Positions 19,021 to 29,000 of a DNA stretch of 42,645 nucleotides are shown piece by piece. The stretch's first letter is position 1. Every line of letters starts with the position of its first letter. A program made the translations under genes and the position numbers. The stretch is from Spirochaetales bacterium. Its GTDB lineage: Bacteria; Spirochaetota; JAAYUW01. Below the pieces are notes generated by a model, which worked only from the letters and a program-made list of their open reading frames with translations, was not told where the DNA came from and searched no databases. Location of the stretch: contig JAAZOT010000022.1 in NCBI GenBank assembly GCA_012797605.1, forward strand, positions 1 through 42,645, written 5' to 3'.

Positions 19021-21765
19021 TTAACCTTTCGATTCGCTTTCCTTCTTTGCATCTTCTTTTTCTTTATTGTCCATGGCTACAAGTTCTTCAAAGTTAACTT
19101 TTTCTTCAACATTTTTATAAAGTTCTAAGATATCACCCTCATTTAAATCATTAAACTTTTCAATCGTTAACCCACATTCGAGTCCTTGCTTAACTTCTCT
19201 TACTGGATTTTGAAAATGATAAAGTGTAGAAATCTTTCCAGTAAAAATTACTACATTTTCTCTATAAACCCTACATAGTGAATCTTTTGTTATAACGCCT
19301 TTTGTTACAAAACCACCGCCGACGACTCCAATACTTGGGATCTTGAAAATCTGTCTGATTTCAACCTCTCCAATGACTTCTTCTCTAATTTTAGGAGCAG
19401 CAAGACCAGAAATTGAATTTTTAATATCCTCGATTACATCATATATAATATTGTATCTGCGAATTTCAACCCCTTCTCTTTCAGCTATTAATTGAGCTTC
19501 TTTTGTTGGTTTTGTATTAAAACCTATTATTATAGCCTTTGATGTTATTGCTAAATTTATATCTGATTCAGTTATGGCACCTACAGAGAAATGTATAACA
19601 TTGACATTGATCTTTTGAACAGATAATTTTTCACATGAAGCCTTAAGAGCCTCTGCCATGCCCTGAACATCTGCTTTAATAATTATATTAAGTTGTCCTA
19701 CTTCACCTTTATTTATCTTAGAAAGAATGTTTGCAAGATTAATATTACTTTCCTTTTGCTTTTCAAGTATTTCAATCTCTCTTCTTTTTCTTGCAATTTC
19801 TTTTGCTGTTTTTTCGGAATCAACAACACTAAAAATAGAACCGGCATCTGGTAGCTGCTCGAAGCCAATAACTTCGACTGGAGTTGAAGGATAAGCAATT
19901 GTTAGTTTCTTTCCATTTTCATCGGTCATAGATCTTACTTTACCTTCATAATTCCCGGCGATAAAGACATCCCTCTCTTTTAATACTCCATTTTTAACAA
20001 GGACAGTAGCAATAATACCTCTTCCTTTATCCAATCTTGATTCAAGTATAACTCCTTCTGCCCATTTCTTAGGATTATAATCGGCTTTTAAGTCCAATAA
20101 CTCGGCGATAAGTAATATTGAATCTAACAGTTCATCTATACCAGTTCCTTTTAATGCAGATATTTGGACATATATTGTTTCTCCACCCCACTCTTGAGGA
20201 AGTAAGTCTAAATTTGAAAGATCAGTTTTAATTTTTTCTATTTTTGCACCAGGTTTATCGCACTTATTTATAGCAACTATTATAGGAACTTTTGCTGCTT
20301 TTGCATGATTTAATGCTTCAATAGTCTGAGGCATAACTCCATCATCTGCTGCTACTATTAAAATGGCAATATCTGTTACACTGGCTCCTCTTGCACGCAT
20401 GGAAGTAAAAGCTTCATGTCCAGGAGTATCAATAAAGACGATTTCTTCACCTTTAACTTTTACCTTATATGCTCCTATTCTCTGTGTTATCCCTCCAACC
20501 TCACCATCCGCGACATTTGTTTTTCTAATTTTATCAAGCAATGTTGTTTTACCATGATCAACATGTCCAAGTACCGTAACTATTGGAGGTCTTTTCTTTA
20601 ACATTGGTTCAATATCTGCTTGGATAGGTATCTTTATTGAATCCATTATCGAGGTTCTTTTAACCTTACAATTAAAATAGGACAACAAAATTTCAGCAGT
20701 GTCTGCGTCAAGGACCTGATTTATGGTCACTGTATTACCTATTTCAAAAAGCTTTTGGATTAAAACATTAGCTTTAATATTCATCTTTTTAGCAAGGTCT
20801 GAAACTGTAATCGATTCAGGAATTTCAATTTCTTCAGGTATGGCGAATTCAGTTTCTTTTTTCTTTCTAATTGTATGTGTTAACTTATTATGAAGTTCAT
20901 CTTTTTCTAATGTTTCATACTCAATTTCGCCAGTTTTTTTCTTTTTATTCTGATAATTTGAAACTTCTGGCTTAATCTGCATAACAGGTGTGGTTTTAAA
21001 TGTTTTGTTATAATTAAATTGCCTTTGCTGACCGTATGGTCCAGTCTTTTTAGTTGTAGTATCTTCTTTTGTAACAGGTTTTTTTATATATATCCTTTTT
21101 TTATGATGCTCTGTTTCAGTTTTAGAGGCAGTTGAAGATGGTGTATAAGTATATTTTTTATTGTAAGAAAAAGAAGTAGTTGTTTTTTCAGGTTCACTAC
21201 TTGTAGTTATCTCTTTTGTTGGTATCTGTTTTTCAGTTTGTTTTAATATTTTTTCCTTTGCTTCTAAAGTGACTTCTTCGGTTTTTAACTCTTCGCTTTT
21301 TTCTTTATGAGGATGTTTTTTTACTTTTTCTTCAACTAAAGTAACTTCCTCTGCCTTTTCTTCTTCTATCTTTTCCTTTTCTTTTTTAATTTTAGGTCTT
21401 TCAGCTTTTACTTCGACTTTTTCAAATTTTACTTCTTCTTTTACTTCAATATTTTTGCTAAGTACGACTTCGCTATCTGGAACTAAAGTCTCTTTCTTTA
21501 CGGGAGTCTCAACTAATTCTTCTTCATTTTCAAAAGAAGCAGTTTGTTCTTCAGTTTTTAGGGATGTTTTCTTGATGATTTTCCTTTTAATAACTAATTT
21601 TTTCTGAGGTTTTTTATAAACTTCAATCTCTTTATCTATCTTTTCTTGAATCTCAGTAGATAGCAATTCTTCCGGATTTACATTTAATTTTTCAATAATT
21701 GATTTAATCTGAATATCTGTCAATTCTTTTTCTCTTAAATAAGTATTAATCTTAATTTTCTTCAT
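19021..21765 (-). CDS. infB: Translation initiation factor IF-2
   Basis: IF-2 is the GTPase that places initiator tRNA on the 30S subunit and drives subunit joining. The 914-aa product has an N-terminal IF2_N-like helix bundle (about 1-35), a long Lys/Glu/Thr-rich linker (about 55-300), a second IF2_N domain (about 318-366) and then the G domain with GHVDHGKTT (400-408), DTPGHEAF and NKCD. C-terminal domains follow, including the [13 protein letters not shown] block. The linker is rich in low-complexity charged repeats. GGGAG lies 13 nt before the ATG, a loose spacing. The gene sits between nusA and rbfA as in most bacteria. Confidence 0.97.
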   Translation of the reverse strand: MKKIKINTYLREKELTDIQIKSIIEKLNVNPEELLSTEIQEKIDKEIEVYKKPQKKLVIKRKIIKKTSLKTEEQTASFENEEELVETPVKKETLVPDSEVVLSKNIEVKEEVKFEKVEVKAERPKIKKEKEKIEEEKAEEVTLVEEKVKKHPHKEKSEELKTEEVTLEAKEKILKQTEKQIPTKEITTSSEPEKTTTSFSYNKKYTYTPSSTASKTETEHHKKRIYIKKPVTKEDTTTKKTGPYGQQRQFNYNKTFKTTPVMQIKPEVSNYQNKKKKTGEIEYETLEKDELHNKLTHTIRKKKETEFAIPEEIEIPESITVSDLAKKMNIKANVLIQKLFEIGNTVTINQVLDADTAEILLSYFNCKVKRTSIMDSIKIPIQADIEPMLKKRPPIVTVLGHVDHGKTTLLDKIRKTNVADGEVGGITQRIGAYKVKVKGEEIVFIDTPGHEAFTSMRARGASVTDIAILIVAADDGVMPQTIEALNHAKAAKVPIIVAINKCDKPGAKIEKIKTDLSNLDLLPQEWGGETIYVQISALKGTGIDELLDSILLIAELLDLKADYNPKKWAEGVILESRLDKGRGIIATVLVKNGVLKERDVFIAGNYEGKVRSMTDENGKKLTIAYPSTPVEVIGFEQLPDAGSIFSVVDSEKTAKEIARKRREIEILEKQKESNINLANILSKINKGEVGQLNIIIKADVQGMAEALKASCEKLSVQKINVNVIHFSVGAITESDINLAITSKAIIIGFNTKPTKEAQLIAEREGVEIRRYNIIYDVIEDIKNSISGLAAPKIREEVIGEVEIRQIFKIPSIGVVGGGFVTKGVITKDSLCRVYRENVVIFTGKISTLYHFQNPVREVKQGLECGLTIEKFNDLNEGDILELYKNVEEKVNFEELVAMDNKEKEDAKKESESKG

Positions 21766-21823
21766 ACAAAATTATTGACTCCCATTTACAAACTAACATA
21801 TAATTTTCAAAAGGCAATTTATA

Positions 21824-23422
21824 TTAATCTTCATCGGCAAATTTAATTCCACAATATGGACATTCAGTTGCATCTGGATCAATATTTTTACCACAATTTG
21901 GACAAACTGTAAAAGATTCTTCTTCCTCATATTCTTCATCTGATTCTTCTTCAATTTCAACATTCTGTTCGATAAAATGTCTAATTTTGAAAAGTTCATC
22001 TGTAGTCAAAGATGAAATTGTTCTAAGTCTATCATTTTCATACCAATCAATTAATGAAGAAACGACATCTATTCCAGCTTCTTGAAGTTTTTGGATTAAA
22101 TCTCTTCCTAAATGATCGACTAATACAGAGATGGAATCTTCCTCTCCAATTTCTTCAAGCTCATTTTCTTCCTCTTCGATTTCATATATAGATTTAGAAA
22201 GCATCTGTTCTGCTTCTTTACTTATCATTTTATAGATTTCTGAATTTATGAATTCTTCTCTTGTTTCTACTACAATTTTCCATCCGGTTAATCTGCTTGC
22301 AAGTTTAACATTTATACCATTTTTACCAACAATCTTATCTTTTTCATCCTTTCTTTCAACGACAAATATACATCTTTTTTTGCCCTCAGATTCTTGGATT
22401 TTTATAATCTTTCCCTGACCGAACTTTGCAACATTTAATGCATTTTTAATAAATTGCTCTTCATCTGTAGAATATTCGAGTACTTCAATAACCTCGTCAG
22501 ATATCTCTGCTCTTATTGAAGAAATTTTACTAGAATTCTTCCCTAAAATAGTTCCAATAGGGTCTTTAGATGAGCTCTTTGTCCATACAGCGACTTTAGT
22601 CTTAAAGCCTGGTTCTCTCACAATTTTCTTAATCTCTATCTCTCCCCTTGCTACCTCATCGACCTGATCTTCGATAAGTTTATAAACAAATTTTGGGTCT
22701 GCTCTTGAAAGAATTACGGTAGGAGAAGCTTTCTTATTCTTCTGCTTATTTGGTTGTGAATCCTCGATTTCTGCAACTTTAAAGGAATTTGCTTCAACTT
22801 TTTTAATAAGGAATTTTTTTGATTCATTAGGTTTTATATTCTCGATTGGTGATTGCTCTTCCTGTGGTAATATTGCTTCTATCTTATTATCATCGAGATA
22901 TACATATAATATGCCTTTGCTTGCTCTATGAACTTTCCCAAGAACAATAGTTCCTTCAAGTTTTTTGTATTCTTCATACAGTTTGTTTCCAACATAGTTT
23001 TGAATTTCTTGAATAAATGTATCAATTGCTGTTCTAACAACAGTAGAAGGAAAACTTTCATAATCTACTGGGACTAGGATGGACTGACCAATCTCTATAT
23101 TTTCATCATACTTTTTAGCTTCTTTTAGTGATATCTCTTTCAAAAGAAGTTCTGGTTTTTTAACCACTTCTTTTTTAATAAAAATTTCAAGCCTATTCTT
23201 ATCTGATTTAGCAATTTCAAGGTCTACATCTGCTGTTTTATCCTTTTTCTTGTTTTCCTTAGAGCTTCCTTCTGTTTTATATAGATAATTTCTATATGCA
23301 ACAATCAAAGATTTCTTAAAACAATCTAAGACCGCTTCATTAGAAATATTTTTATCTTTTGCAATAGTCTCTATTTCATTATAAAATGAATCTGCTGAAC
23401 TTGATGTTTTTCTTCTTGTCAT
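21824..23422 (-). CDS. nusA: Transcription factor NusA with a C-terminal zinc ribbon
   Basis: NusA binds RNA polymerase and controls pausing, termination and antitermination. The 532-aa product shows the N-terminal polymerase-binding domain (about 1-140), S1 (about 153-215), KH1 with KDPIGTILGK (286-295), KH2 with KIVGKNGINVKLASRL (363-378) and a helix-hairpin-helix-like region (about 435-490). An acidic linker then leads to an unusual ending: CPNC (507-510) and CPYC (521-524), a rubredoxin-like zinc ribbon. KH1 departs from the usual DPVGACVG. The start overlaps the rimP stop (ATGA), with a strong CCGGAGG ribosome-binding site. Confidence 0.95.
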   Translation of the reverse strand: MTRRKTSSSADSFYNEIETIAKDKNISNEAVLDCFKKSLIVAYRNYLYKTEGSSKENKKKDKTADVDLEIAKSDKNRLEIFIKKEVVKKPELLLKEISLKEAKKYDENIEIGQSILVPVDYESFPSTVVRTAIDTFIQEIQNYVGNKLYEEYKKLEGTIVLGKVHRASKGILYVYLDDNKIEAILPQEEQSPIENIKPNESKKFLIKKVEANSFKVAEIEDSQPNKQKNKKASPTVILSRADPKFVYKLIEDQVDEVARGEIEIKKIVREPGFKTKVAVWTKSSSKDPIGTILGKNSSKISSIRAEISDEVIEVLEYSTDEEQFIKNALNVAKFGQGKIIKIQESEGKKRCIFVVERKDEKDKIVGKNGINVKLASRLTGWKIVVETREEFINSEIYKMISKEAEQMLSKSIYEIEEEENELEEIGEEDSISVLVDHLGRDLIQKLQEAGIDVVSSLIDWYENDRLRTISSLTTDELFKIRHFIEQNVEIEEESDEEYEEEESFTVCPNCGKNIDPDATECPYCGIKFADED

Positions 23423-23982
23423 ATTTCCTCCGGAAAAAATGTTGTTTTGACTTTAATTATCCTATCTAATGGTATAGATATGATATTCTGATCGTTATTA
23501 TTGCCAAGTATGTTATTTTGTAAATTTTTAGTAGTATTGTCAATATCACCGATCTTTTTCAATTTCTTCTTATTCTTTTTATTTTTTTCAAATTTTTTAA
23601 TGCTGACAGATTTATCAACAAAAGTAAGTATTCCTTCTTCTTCTATTGTTTTTTCTTTATCTTCCATAATGTCTGTGTAAAAAATTTTAACAGGAGTTTG
23701 TAAAAAAAGTTCTAAGATATTAAAGGAATCTTTTCTAATTTCAAATCCTATTCCAGGACTTTGAACCTGTAAGTCATAATCTTCTGGAATATATCCTGAT
23801 AAAATAGAAGAAACAAATTTACAATCATTTAAAGTAATTCCTCCTTTTCTCATAATTGTTACTAAAATTGTCTTTCTTGATCCAATATTTAATGAAATCA
23901 AATGAATATCATTTATTGGAAAAATTTCTGAAAACTTTTGTTTTAATTCTTCAAAAACACTTTTGAAATTATTATTTCCCAA
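23419..23982 (-). CDS. rimP: Ribosome maturation factor RimP
   Basis: RimP assists 30S assembly. The 187-aa product has the N-terminal domain and the conserved block YDLQVQSPGIG; relatives have LEVSSPGL there. It is longer than the usual 150 or so residues because of a Lys/Asn-rich insert (about 130-165) in the C-terminal domain. The start is a TTG at 23982 with AAAGGA upstream; no in-frame ATG lies near it. The stop overlaps the nusA start as ATGA, which shows both that UGA is a stop here and that the two are coupled. It is the first gene of the operon, about 170 nt after the predicted transcription start. Confidence 0.88.
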   Translation of the reverse strand: MGNNNFKSVFEELKQKFSEIFPINDIHLISLNIGSRKTILVTIMRKGGITLNDCKFVSSILSGYIPEDYDLQVQSPGIGFEIRKDSFNILELFLQTPVKIFYTDIMEDKEKTIEEEGILTFVDKSVSIKKFEKNKKNKKKLKKIGDIDNTTKNLQNNILGNNNDQNIISIPLDRIIKVKTTFFPEEI

Positions 23983-24133
23983 GCTCTTTTCCTTTATTAA
24001 TCCATCATTAATCGATCAAAAAAGATTTTTTATTTTTATAAAAATTAAAAAAAAATAAAAATGGCCAAAAATAAATATGGTAAGATCAAAAATAACAAAT
24101 AGGAACTATATAAAAATTTAAAAAAATAAAAAA

Positions 24134-24154
24134 AGAGACGATAAAATCGCCTCT
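24134..24154 (-). terminator. Terminator-like hairpin in the rimP operon leader
   Basis: On the minus strand, GAGGCGAT (24153-24146), a three-base loop and ATCGTCTC (24142-24135) form an eight-pair stem with one G-U pair. An A-T pair closes the base, and runs of T follow, as in an intrinsic terminator. In plus-strand RNA one pair becomes A-C and no U run follows, so the minus direction is favoured. It sits about at the predicted +1 of the rimP operon, so it could be an attenuator, a 5' stabiliser or the end of a tiny RNA. Confidence 0.6.
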
Positions 24155-24161
24155 AAAAGCA

Positions 24162-24189
24162 TTAATAGTACATATTTTTGTATTGTCAA
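24162..24189 (-). promoter_or_regulatory. Promoter of the rimP-nusA-infB operon
   Basis: Consensus -35 TTGACA (24189-24184), a 16-bp spacer and TATTAA(T) (24167-24162). The predicted start is near 24155, leaving a leader of about 170 nt before the TTG start of rimP. Confidence 0.65.
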
Positions 24190-24216
24190 TATATTTTTCT
24201 TTTATTTTTTAATAAA

Positions 24217-24222
24217 TATAAT
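24217..24222 (+). promoter_or_regulatory. Possible -10 box of the TSUP permease gene
   Basis: A perfect TATAAT 52 bp before the ATG at 24274, on the opposite strand from the rimP promoter. The -35 region is only T-rich, and in AT-rich DNA such boxes occur by chance. Confidence 0.3.
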
Positions 24223-24273
24223 ATTTTTTTCTTACTTTTTTATGACAGATACAATTTTTCATAGGAACTAAGA

Positions 24274-25107
24274 ATGACTTTACTAGAATTTCCTATTTAC
24301 AAACTTATTATAGTATTTTTAACAATATTTTTTGCAGGTCTTGTAGACTCTATTGCTGGAGGTGGTGGCATCTTATCTATTCCAGCTTATCTTTTTTTAG
24401 GCCTTCCAGGGCATATGGTTTTAGGAACAAATAAATTTTCCTCATCCTTTGGAACCTTATTTGCAACTCTAAGATTTGCAATATCCAAAAAGATAAACTG
24501 GATTATCGGTATAATATCAGTAGTTTTTGCATTATTAGGTTCAACAATAGGTTCAAGATTGGTTCTTTTAATACCAGTAAATTTTATCAAAATTTTACTT
24601 ATAATTTTAATACCAATTATAACCATTATTACATTGTTACCAAAAAAACAAAACAACAAATCACCTAAGCAAGAAGTAAATTTTTTGAAAACAAATGAAG
24701 GCTTGATTTCTCACAATGAATATTCAAATAAAAAATTTACAATTTATTTGATAACTGCTATCTCTAGTTTGATTATAGGGATGTATGACGGTTTTTTTGG
24801 ACCGGGGACTGGAACTTTTTTTATTTTAGTATATACAGCCTTATTGCATTTTGACATGACTACATCATCGGCAAATGCAAAGGTGGTCAATTTATCTTCA
24901 AATATTGCAGCATTGATAACATTTTTAATATATAAAAAAGTCTTTATCCTACTTGGTATTATTTGTGCAATTTTTTCAATTTTAGGCAATCTCTTAGGTT
25001 CTTCTCTTGCAATAAAAAAAGGAAGCAAAGTGATAAGACCTTTTTTCATCTTAGCACTGTTGCTTCTCTTTTCAAAAGTCGTCTATGACCTTTTTTTCAT
25101 AAGATAG
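24274..25107 (+). CDS. TauE/SafE (TSUP) family anion permease
   Basis: A 277-aa membrane protein with about eight helices in two related halves. The family hallmark is visible in each half: DSIAGGGGILSIPA near residue 25 and MYDGFFGPGTGTFF near residue 170, each followed by an asparagine-containing block (GTNKFSSS and ANAKVVNLSS). TSUP proteins move sulfite, sulfonates or other organic anions across the membrane; the substrate here is open. AGGA eight bases before the ATG supports the start. It is divergent from the rimP operon and convergent with the glutaredoxin gene (11-bp gap). Confidence 0.9.
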   Translation: MTLLEFPIYKLIIVFLTIFFAGLVDSIAGGGGILSIPAYLFLGLPGHMVLGTNKFSSSFGTLFATLRFAISKKINWIIGIISVVFALLGSTIGSRLVLLIPVNFIKILLIILIPIITIITLLPKKQNNKSPKQEVNFLKTNEGLISHNEYSNKKFTIYLITAISSLIIGMYDGFFGPGTGTFFILVYTALLHFDMTTSSANAKVVNLSSNIAALITFLIYKKVFILLGIICAIFSILGNLLGSSLAIKKGSKVIRPFFILALLLLFSKVVYDLFFIR

Positions 25108-25118
25108 CTTTTTTTAAA

Positions 25119-25343
25119 TTATCTAGTTAATCTTTCAAGTCTTCCCCTATCAAATCCAATTATTATTTCACCGTTGAAATCTATGACTGGAACTCCATTT
25201 TGACCTGATTTCCTAATCATTTCCATTGCAGCTTGCTGATTTCTTGATACATCGATATCCTCAAAAGGGACATTTTTACTTCTAAGAAAATCTTTTGCCA
25301 TTGAACAGTATGGACATGAAGGTGTTGAATATACAATAACCAT
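25119..25343 (-). CDS. Glutaredoxin-like thiol-disulfide protein
   Basis: A 74-aa glutaredoxin of the short NrdH/Grx type. The active site is CPYC within STPSCPYCSMAK, the cis-proline block is NGVPVIDF, and the C-terminal GFDRGRLERL fits the family. The start at 25343 is set by AGGAG five bases upstream and by a good promoter; the frame extends further upstream only through repeat DNA. Probably a general cytoplasmic dithiol reductant. It is transcribed alone; the response regulator lies upstream behind a repeat-filled spacer. Confidence 0.9.
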   Translation of the reverse strand: MVIVYSTPSCPYCSMAKDFLRSKNVPFEDIDVSRNQQAAMEMIRKSGQNGVPVIDFNGEIIIGFDRGRLERLTR

Positions 25344-25374
25344 AAAAACTCCTAAAATTTTATTATTATTTTTT

Positions 25375-25403
25375 AATATAATAATTAGAACCCTAACAGT
25401 CAA
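25375..25403 (-). promoter_or_regulatory. Promoter of the glutaredoxin gene
   Basis: Minus-strand TTGACT (25403-25398), 17-bp spacer, TATATT (25380-25375). It lies 32 bp before the ATG, just upstream of the AGGAG ribosome-binding site. Confidence 0.65.
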
Positions 25404-25478
25404 TAGGTAAAAGAATTTTTTTAAAACTAATTCAGAAATTTGAATAGATTCTACTGAATAGCTGAAACAAATAACTGA

Positions 25479-25583
25479 AAATGCTATAAACAAATTAATG
25501 TCATGAAAATTTAATACTATAAAAAATTTAATGTCAAAAAATATTAATGCCAATAAAAAAATAATGCTATAAAAAAAATTAAA
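25479..25583. repeat. 16-18-bp degenerate tandem repeat, six to seven units
   Basis: On the plus strand the units are variants of TTAATGTCATAAAAAAT. They fill the spacer between the response regulator stop (25596) and the glutaredoxin promoter. Translated on the minus strand they give a repeating Phe-rich peptide, which accounts for the spurious upstream extension of the glutaredoxin frame. Confidence 0.75.
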
Positions 25584-25595
25584 TAGAAATAATAT

Positions 25596-26018
25596 TTAAC
25601 CACTTATACTCCAGATAGATTCACCATTTAAGATTTTTGAGAAAGTCTGTGAAAAATGTCTTCCATCTATTGGTTTACCTATAAAGCCATCAAAACCAGC
25701 TTCTTTCGCTTTTTCTATATCTTGGTTCATAACAGAAGCTGTTAAAGCGATGACTATTGAATTTTTTGTTTTGTCATTTGATTTTAACTCTTTTAATATC
25801 TCATAGCCATCTTTTTTAGGAAGATGAATATCTAAAAAGATTAGATCAATATTTTTATCTATATTTAACAATAAATCTATTGGATCCTTATCGCAGCTTA
25901 AAATATGATCTTTATCTACCCCTTCAAAACATAATAGTTTTTTCATAAGGAAAAGGTTATTCGGTTCGTCTTCAACTATAAGTATTAATATAGAATCCTT
26001 GTTTAGTTTTTGATTCAT
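25596..26018 (-). CDS. Single-domain response regulator
   Basis: A 140-aa CheY-like receiver with no output domain. The acidic pocket is in VEDE (15-18), the phospho-acceptor is Asp63 in FLDIHLP, the conserved switch Thr93 is in ALTAS, and Lys115 is in GKPID. It lies 49 bp downstream of the large hybrid kinase gene on the same strand, so it is very likely its partner in a phosphorelay. GGAAA before the ATG is a weak ribosome-binding site. With no DNA-binding domain, its output must be a protein contact or a further relay step. Confidence 0.9.
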   Translation of the reverse strand: MNQKLNKDSILILIVEDEPNNLFLMKKLLCFEGVDKDHILSCDKDPIDLLLNIDKNIDLIFLDIHLPKKDGYEILKELKSNDKTKNSIVIALTASVMNQDIEKAKEAGFDGFIGKPIDGRHFSQTFSKILNGESIWSISG

Positions 26019-26067
26019 TTTAATTTTCCGTTGTTATTTTTTTGTGAAATAAAATTACTTTATTTTT

Positions 26068-29000
26068 TCAATCACTTTTATTTATCTTGCTTCTTTTTTG
26101 CAAAATTTTAAAAAATTTCTCTTTAGAAAATTGGTCTTTTCTTATATATTCTATTTTTCTTTGTTTAACATATTCTTTTTCCTTATTTGTAAGATCTCTA
26201 TTGCTTACTATGATGATATTTGGTAAAGTTGAAAGATTAGTTTCAAGTTTTCTTAAAAGTTCAAAACCATCACTATCTGGGAGCATTAAATCAAGGATAA
26301 CAATCTCTTTTCCACTCATCGTGGATATCTTTTCCATTCCTTCCTTTGATGTTTTAGCAGTAGTAATATTGTACATTTTTTCTGTAATAAATGAAGTGAG
26401 TATATCAATATTGTTTTTATCATCATCTATTATTAAAATTGTTCCCTCATCTTTATTTATATTTAAATTGTTAAAAATTTCTTGAAGTTGATACCTTTCT
26501 GTAGGCTTAGTAAGATAACCATTAGCCTTAAGTTCTTTTGCATAAGATATTTCATTCAATATTGAGCAAACTATAACAGGTATGTTCATATACTTTTCAT
26601 CTGATTTGATCTTTTTCAATATTGTCCATCCATCTATCTTAGGCATAATAAGATCCAAAAAGATGAGATCGGGTTTATATTTATCTATTAGAACAAAAAC
26701 TTCATCGGCTTTTATAGTACTTATAATCTTCCATTTTTTATTTAATTCTTTATCTATATATCTTATGAAATCTTCTTCATCGTCAATGATAATAATATCT
26801 TTACTTATTTCATCTTTTATATCTGGATTAATTATTTTAGTATCTTTCAAGTTTATTTGTGTGGTTGATGTTTTAAATTCAAGATTTTTTCTGTAAGGTA
26901 TGGTAAAATAAAATATAGAACCTTTTCCAAACTCAGATTCTACCCAAATTCTTCCTCCATGCATCTCGATAAATTTCTTGGCTATAGGAAGCCCTAATCC
27001 AGTTCCTTTAATTTCTCTATCTGTCCCACCATTTATTTGAACAAATTCCATAAAGGCTTTTTCAATATCTTCTTTTTTTATACCAATGCCTGTATCTTCA
27101 ACTGAAAACAAAAAGTTCTCATCATTATTAAGTTTAATACTGAATTTGATATAACCTTCTTTTGTAAATTTGACTGAATTTGATATCAAGTTAAACAAAA
27201 TCTGCCTCAACCTTGTTTTGTCTGCATATATATCAGGTAAATCTTGCTGTATATCTGTTATTAATGAAATTGGTTTATGATCTATTAATACTTGAGCGTT
27301 ACTTAATATTGAACCAACAATTTCATTTAAATTAAAATATTCTTGATATAACTCCATTCTTCCCGATTCTATTTTAGCTAAATCAAGTATATCATTTATT
27401 AAAGATAGAAGATATCTTCCAGATTCTTCGATCCTTTTAAGCATATCAAATTCATCTGGATAATCTTTCTCTGGTAAAGTTTTTTGAATCAAAAAGGAAA
27501 AGTTTATTATTGAATTTAATGGAGTTCTAAGCTCATGACTCATATTAGATAGAAACTGGGTTTTCATAAGATTTGCATATTCTGCTTCTTTTTTAGCTTG
27601 GTTTAATTTTTCATACAATTTGGCGTTATGTAAAGCAACACTAATTGAAGAGGCAATATTTTCTGCAAATTCTTGATCATGAAGATTAAATTTATCCTCA
27701 TTTTCTCCTCTCCAAATAACTAAAACACCTTGTACTTCATCTTCTGAAAAAAGAGGAATGGACATTATTTTTTCATTTTCGGAACCTTCTTCTGTTCCTT
27801 CAAGCTGTACTGCATAAGGGTTATTATTTAAATCATTTTCAATAATAATTTTTCTTTCTGCAATACTTTTACCGACTAACCCAACTGAAGGGACAATCTT
27901 ATCTTTCAATATTATCTCAGAATCTTTCCCTATAGCAGCAACTCCATAAAAATTACCATCATCTTTTTTTAAATATATCGCAGCTGTTGTATGTGAAATA
28001 ATGGGAAAAACAATCTCTATTATTTGCTGAACAATTTTACTTAAATCAAGAAATGAGGTTATTTCTCTGCTTATTTCTGCAACAATTTTTGATTCTATTT
28101 CCCTCTTTTTTGTTTCATTAAATAAATAAGCCTTTTCAACAGCAACACTTATAGAATTCGCTAAAAGTTCAAGTAATTTTATATCTTCTTCGGTAAAATA
28201 ATAAGGTATATCATACTGCTGAATAGAAATTATCCCTATGACTTCATCTTTAGATATTAATGGAACTCCAACCCAAGATTTAGGTGATTTACTTTTTATT
28301 ATTTTTCCACCCAGCTTTTCTAATTCTTCTTTCGTTATATCATTATAGATTTTTGTCTTTTTTTCTTTTATTACGATGGATGTTAACCCCTCTCCTAGTT
28401 TCATAGGGGCAACTATTTCATTTTTCCCATAGATAGAAAAATAGGGCGTAAATATCTTTTCTTTTTCTTTATCTAGATAACCTATATATACGACATCACA
28501 TTTGAATAATTTCAAAGCTGATTCTCCAAGTAAGACACAAAGGTTATCAATTTCTATAGATTGATTCATTGCATCGAATACTGTTTTGATAGATTCAAGT
28601 TCATTTATTCTTTTTTTCTGCTCATCTTTTAGTATTTGATTTTGAAAAGCAATAGCAATATATGAAGCAAAAGATATCGCTAAAAAAATATGCGAGGACT
28701 GATATAAATCTATCTCTTTTGATTCAAAAAATATGACACCTATAACTTTGTCAGCAATAATTATAGGGATTCCTAATTTTGAATGTATATCTGAAGCAAA
28801 GGGAAGGTCTTTTTCATAAATATCTATATATTCAGTTTCCTTTTGAATATCAGGGACACAAAAAGGATTTTTAGTTTTTAATATCTTTTTTATAAAAGGC
28901 GAATCCTCAATATTAAATACTGGGTTAATTTTATATGAACTATCAATAGTGTTAATATAAGCTTTTAAAATAGCTTGATTTCTTTCTATCGAAAAAATTA

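Noticed and set aside
25344-25553. N-terminal extension of the glutaredoxin frame by 70 residues
   Set aside because: It runs through the 17-bp repeat array and the promoter; the AGGAG and glutaredoxin domain both set the start at 25343.
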